Positions 62,543 to 64,000 of a DNA stretch of 64,000 bases are shown here, piece after piece (positions within the stretch are counted from its first letter, which is position 1; the number at the start of each line of letters is the position of its first letter). The notes beneath the pieces are model-generated. The model did not search any database and was not told the DNA's origin. It worked only from the letters and a program-made list of their open reading frames with translations. The stretch comes from Terrimonas_A sp051954695 (GTDB lineage: Bacteria > Bacteroidota > Bacteroidia > Chitinophagales > Chitinophagaceae): the NCBI GenBank assembly GCA_051954695.1, contig JBQCHL010000002.1, forward strand, positions 1 through 64,000, read 5' to 3'. The translations under genes and the position numbers were made by a program.

Positions 62543-63673
62543 TTATAGGTATTTCAACCATTTTTTCTCCGGATGATTGGCCTTGTAAGCAGCATACCAA
62601 TGACAAGCCCAGTACAGGAAGATCTCAACGAGTATGAATACAATATATAATAATGGTAATGGCCATTGTTGATCTTCAGCTATATGAGTATATGGAGCGG
62701 TTTGATACCAATCCTGGTGAATGCTTCCTGTTCTTATCAGATTAACCAGCAAGGCAGCAAGATGGATAACCAGTATGTGCAGAACATAATAAAAGAAAGG
62801 AACCTTGCCAAATGTTGACAATACCTCAGCAAACCAGCCTCTTGCTTTTTCTGCATAAGGAATAAGCAGGATGACCGGCCCCAGCGTCATAAGCAGGAAT
62901 AACTGTGAAGGCGGGTATTTCTGCTGATTAAGCAACCGGAAGATGAAAGGCATTTCATTTTTGGGATCATTTACGATTTGCAGGCTGCCGATCACTACGA
63001 AGAGAGCAATGGCAGAAAACCCGATCCACCAACAAGTGCGCCGGACAAGTGCCGGAGGCATTTGAAGTAAACGTCCAAAACCATAACCGGCCATCATCAC
63101 GCCAATCCAGGGAAGCAGTACATAGAGAATATTGATCCATTGTACACCTTCGTAGTCAACTGTATAAAAAAAGTTCCACCAGTGGAGATCTGCAGGTACC
63201 AATCCAAAAATTTGTTGCCCTGCAATAATGATAAGCCCACTGATCCAGATCACCCGGAACGGAAGCCATATTGCTGCAGCAAGTAAGACCATGCACCAGC
63301 CAAGCATCCAGATAACGCCGGCAAGCATAAATGATTTGAAGTCGAGATTGAACGTCCAGCAAAACCGGATCAATGTCAGTTCCAGTAAAACGAGAAGCAG
63401 GCCCCGTGTCAAAAGATATTTTGATAAGGCAGTCCGGTTATTCAGCTTCTGCCCCAACAGAAACGCTGATGTTCCTGCAAAGAATACAAAACCGGAAACA
63501 CAAAAATGTGTCACCCAACGCGTAAAGAAAATAGCCGGGTCAGGGCCTCCGGCAGGTATGCCGGCATATACCCGGACATGATCAATAGCCATCAGCAGCA
63601 TAATGGCTCCGCGAAGAAGATCAACAGAATGTATTCTCCGGTGTTGGTAAGTATAAAGCGTTGGTTCTGGCAT
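62543..63673 (-). CDS. DUF1624 membrane acyltransferase-like protein
   Basis: The start is ATG 63673 (MPEPTLYTYQHRRIHSVDLL); a GTG 24 bp upstream is in frame. The protein has about ten membrane helices and the family hallmark HSVDLLRGAIMLLMAIDHVR near the N-terminus, with THFCVSGFVFFAGTSAFLLG next. It is related to heparan-alpha-glucosaminide N-acetyltransferase-like proteins, so transmembrane transfer of an acetyl group to a sugar is possible. Bacterial members are mostly uncharacterised. Confidence 0.88.
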   Translation of the reverse strand: MPEPTLYTYQHRRIHSVDLLRGAIMLLMAIDHVRVYAGIPAGGPDPAIFFTRWVTHFCVSGFVFFAGTSAFLLGQKLNNRTALSKYLLTRGLLLVLLELTLIRFCWTFNLDFKSFMLAGVIWMLGWCMVLLAAAIWLPFRVIWISGLIIIAGQQIFGLVPADLHWWNFFYTVDYEGVQWINILYVLLPWIGVMMAGYGFGRLLQMPPALVRRTCWWIGFSAIALFVVIGSLQIVNDPKNEMPFIFRLLNQQKYPPSQLFLLMTLGPVILLIPYAEKARGWFAEVLSTFGKVPFFYYVLHILVIHLAALLVNLIRTGSIHQDWYQTAPYTHIAEDQQWPLPLLYIVFILVEIFLYWACHWYAAYKANHPEKKWLKYL

Positions 63674-63866
63674 ATACCGTTTGAGATAAACGTGCACATG
63701 AATTTCCTGATATCATGAATTTAGAAAAAGAAATTTGATATCTGGTGTGTTTATTTACATAACAAGTACAAAAAGCCTGAAGGCAATTCAAAGCATCCCA
63801 CAAAAAGACTACTACCATTTACTCATTTTTCATTTACGTTGCACATGATATTGGCTATCCTTGTGC

Positions 63867-63894
63867 TGCCGAACGGTTACCGACCGTTCCGGCA
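63867..63894. promoter_or_regulatory. Palindrome upstream of the last gene, candidate operator
   Basis: GAACGGT (63871-63877) and ACCGTTC (63883-63889) around TACCG, with the pairing extended outwards by TGCC and GGCA interrupted by one extra C. The size suits a TetR-like or other dimeric repressor. No regulator gene is within view. Confidence 0.45.
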
Positions 63895-63920
63895 TATTAT
63901 TTTTAACCCAAAACCTTAGT

Positions 63921-64000
63921 ATGAAACCTGCACCCTTCTTAACAATCGCCGGTCTGGCGATACTGCTGCTGTTTGCCGCTTGTAGTAAAGACAAACAACC
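63921..64000 (+). CDS. N-terminus of a lipoprotein (partial, runs off window)
   Basis: From ATG 63921 the visible 26 residues are a lipoprotein signal peptide (MKPAPFLTIAGLAILLLFAA) with the lipobox Cys21, followed by SKDKQ. The rest lies outside the window. Confidence 0.7.
   Translation, partial: MKPAPFLTIAGLAILLLFAACSKDKQ

Overview
The window looks like chromosomal DNA of a Bacteroidota bacterium, most likely family Chitinophagaceae (Chitinophaga/Niastella-like). The grounds are a FecR/ECF-sigma-controlled SusC/SusD locus whose SusC carries an N-terminal STN domain, a type IX secretion tail on the alpha-amylase, 47-bp type II-C CRISPR repeats, promoters resembling TTG-N19/20-TAnnTTTG, and many lipoproteins with a Cys lipobox. 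The genus is inferred from gene content only.

Left part (1-24,000), an accessory and defence-rich region full of broken genes. It starts with a restriction-modification operon on the minus strand: a broken XRE controller, Vsr, a C5 cytosine methyltransferase, and a large protein with a PD-(D/E)xK-like QxK motif that runs off the left edge. Two small conserved proteins follow, then a HicA/HicB locus whose hicA is frameshifted. Next come three decaying radC copies carrying short GC-rich palindromes, with a RhuM-Fic/DOC gene between the second and third. After a lipoprotein and a membrane protein there is a 1057-aa SF1 helicase, a DUF2075 remnant, two small XRE regulators and a membrane protein with an ACP-like N-terminus. 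A metallophosphoesterase and a GH9-deacetylase fusion follow. Last is an orphan type II-C CRISPR array (7 repeats, 6 spacers) with cas2 only. cas2 is preceded by a 5'-truncated methyltransferase-nuclease fused to the tail of an oppositely oriented gene. One deletion could have removed cas1, cas9 and the tracrRNA together.

Middle part (24,000-48,600), mostly ordinary chromosome: an AraC regulator, a DUF6265 protein, then two translationally coupled genes for a predicted exopolysaccharide machine (a membrane-anchored glycoside hydrolase and a 1276-aa GT2-GH26-pseudo-GH fusion). These are followed by a class A beta-lactamase, a DPP IV-type peptidase, a T9SS-secreted alpha-amylase, an orphan HsdS(half)/HsdM pair, a DUF3857/transglutaminase protein, an MFS transporter, two DHFR-like paralogues with DoxX and a divergent GlxA-type regulator, a PEBP-like protein, a PAP2 phosphatase and a DUF1016 nuclease.

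Right part (48,700-64,000): a polysaccharide utilisation locus (ECF sigma, FecR, SusC, SusD, LamG lipoprotein, PF10091/GH144-type glucanase, esterase). The sigma/anti-sigma pair probably senses and induces the SusCD importer, and the lipoproteins and hydrolases process the glycan, plausibly a beta-1,2-glucan. It is followed by a NUMOD4/NUMOD1 protein, an astacin protease coupled to a secreted coiled-coil protein, a DUF1624 membrane protein and the start of a lipoprotein gene.
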